This document shows positions 63,276 to 64,000 of a DNA stretch of 64,000 bases, one piece after another. The notes beneath the pieces were generated by a model. The model had not been told where the DNA came from. It worked only from the letters and a program-made list of their open reading frames with translations, and searched no databases. Location: positions 62,001 through 126,000 of the forward strand of contig CAZIUE010000008.1 of assembly GCA_964542535.1 (NCBI GenBank), given 5' to 3'. The DNA is from Pseudopelobacter sp964542535. GTDB taxonomy: Bacteria; Desulfobacterota; Desulfuromonadia; Geobacterales; Pseudopelobacteraceae. Within the stretch, counting starts at the first letter, position 1; each line of letters begins with the position of its first letter. The position numbers were made by a program, and so were the translations under genes.

Positions 63276-64000
63276 ATGAAACCGACCGAACAGTCAGCAA
63301 TGAACGGCATCCCCCACCAGATCAACAGAGCGCGGCTCGTCGCCACCTTCATGGAACTGTGCACCATCGACTCGGAACCGGGCAGGGAGCGCCGGATGGC
63401 GGACCACCTGCGGGACCGCCTGACCGGTCTCGGCTGTTCAGTCAGCGAGGACCTGGCCGGCACCCTCAGCGGAGGAGACACCGGCAACCTCTATGCCCGA
63501 CTGGCGGGAATCGGATCGGGCGAGGCGCTGTTCTTCTGCTGCCACCTGGACCGGGTGGCGCCGGGACGGGGGATCAGGCCGACCATCCGGGGAGACTACC
63601 TGGTGAGCGACGGCAGCACGGTTCTGGGGGCTGATGATGCCGCCGGTCTGGCAGCGCTTCTGGAGGCATTGACAACTCTCGCGGAGCAGGGAATCCCTCA
63701 CCCCCCGTTGGAGATCGTCCTGACCGTGGCCGAGGAGCTGGCCCTGACCGGCGCCCGGCACTTCAACACGTCCCTCCTCCAGGCCAGATCCGGCTTTGTC
63801 CTGGACGCCGCCGGCAGGGTCGGCCAGATCGTCATCCAGGCGCCGGAGAAGGCCAACTTCAGCCTGCTGTTCCACGGCAGAAGCGCCCATGCGGGATTTG
63901 CCCCGGAAGAAGGGATCTCGGCCATCCAGATGGCAGGCAGGGCCATCAGCCGCATGGAGCTGTTGCGTATCGACGGGGAAACAACCGTCAACCTGGGAAG
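63276..64000 (+). CDS. M20/M42-type aminopeptidase (PepT-like), 5' part
   Basis: The gene runs off the right edge; 241 complete codons are visible. Metal and active-site segments of the M20 fold are present: FFCCHLDRVAPG (first zinc ligand), VLGADDAAGLAALLEAL (bridging Asp), TVAEELALTGARHF (catalytic Glu pair) and the lid-domain start HGRSAHAGFAPEEG. This is closest to the PepT/tripeptidase-like group. ATG 63276 is chosen; another in-frame ATG lies at 63300, and neither has a strong ribosome-binding site. Confidence 0.85.
   Translation, partial: MKPTEQSAMNGIPHQINRARLVATFMELCTIDSEPGRERRMADHLRDRLTGLGCSVSEDLAGTLSGGDTGNLYARLAGIGSGEALFFCCHLDRVAPGRGIRPTIRGDYLVSDGSTVLGADDAAGLAALLEALTTLAEQGIPHPPLEIVLTVAEELALTGARHFNTSLLQARSGFVLDAAGRVGQIVIQAPEKANFSLLFHGRSAHAGFAPEEGISAIQMAGRAISRMELLRIDGETTVNLG

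Overview
This window reads as a stretch of chromosome from a GC-rich, Geobacter-like member of the Desulfuromonadia/Geobacterales; Pelobacter propionicus or a relative would fit, but the species is an inference from gene order and not proven here. The clues are the type IV pilus order pilB-pilT-pilC-pilS, a pyr/car/greA block, a DUF1858 redox-helix protein, PEP-CTERM proteins with RpoN-type promoters, and a GlcD/GlcF-type respiratory lactate or glycolate oxidase. Most genes lie on the minus strand in long, tightly spaced operons. Both window edges cut a gene: pilS on the left and an M20/M42-type peptidase on the right.

Layout. 1-5.2 kb: pilus assembly genes behind a near-consensus sigma-70 promoter. 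5.4-14.5 kb: a DUF2723 membrane glycosyltransferase, a flippase-like membrane protein, ribF, a RecG helicase with an AbrB-like N-terminus, a PilZ protein, an MBL hydrolase, thpR, a DUF1858 protein and greA. 14.7-26.9 kb: pyrimidine block pyrR-pyrB-pyrC-carA-radical SAM-DUF486-carB-carB, with two complete but divergent carB genes and a PyrR-type attenuator in front of pyrR. 27-29.8 kb: a HelD-like helicase and a Phd/RelE toxin-antitoxin pair. 30.6-33.8 kb: rep-type helicase and dGTPase, convergent. 34.2-36.9 kb: FAD/Fe-S hydroxyacid oxidase operon. 37.4-38.1 kb: first PEP-CTERM gene. 38.2-45 kb: class II aldolase, the rodA-mrdA-mreD-mreC cell-shape operon, and rmlA/gmhB for envelope sugars. 45-49.2 kb: aroG, sppA, yfcE, pssA, psd. 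49.3-57.4 kb: ilvC, two tandem ilvN genes, ilvB, ilvD and an orphan acetolactate-synthase-like enzyme. 57.5-61 kb: an accessory patch with an amidase between direct repeats, a second PEP-CTERM gene, an orphan IS3 OrfA and a RAYT-type transposase. 61-64 kb: Nudix hydrolase, secreted nuclease, two small genes (one YheU-like) and the start of a peptidase.

Non-coding structure is the most unusual part. Four intergenic arrays are built of uninterrupted, degenerate 7-bp units (22477-22567, 22605-22639, 25236-25291, 32589-32686). One of them enters the reading frame of the radical SAM gene and another supplies the last codons of rep. At least three other gaps hold short 9-bp-period repeats. The two PEP-CTERM genes lie 21 kb apart but each has a -24/-12 (sigma-54) promoter, which suggests a shared RpoN-dependent regulon. 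No rRNA, tRNA or CRISPR array was recognised.
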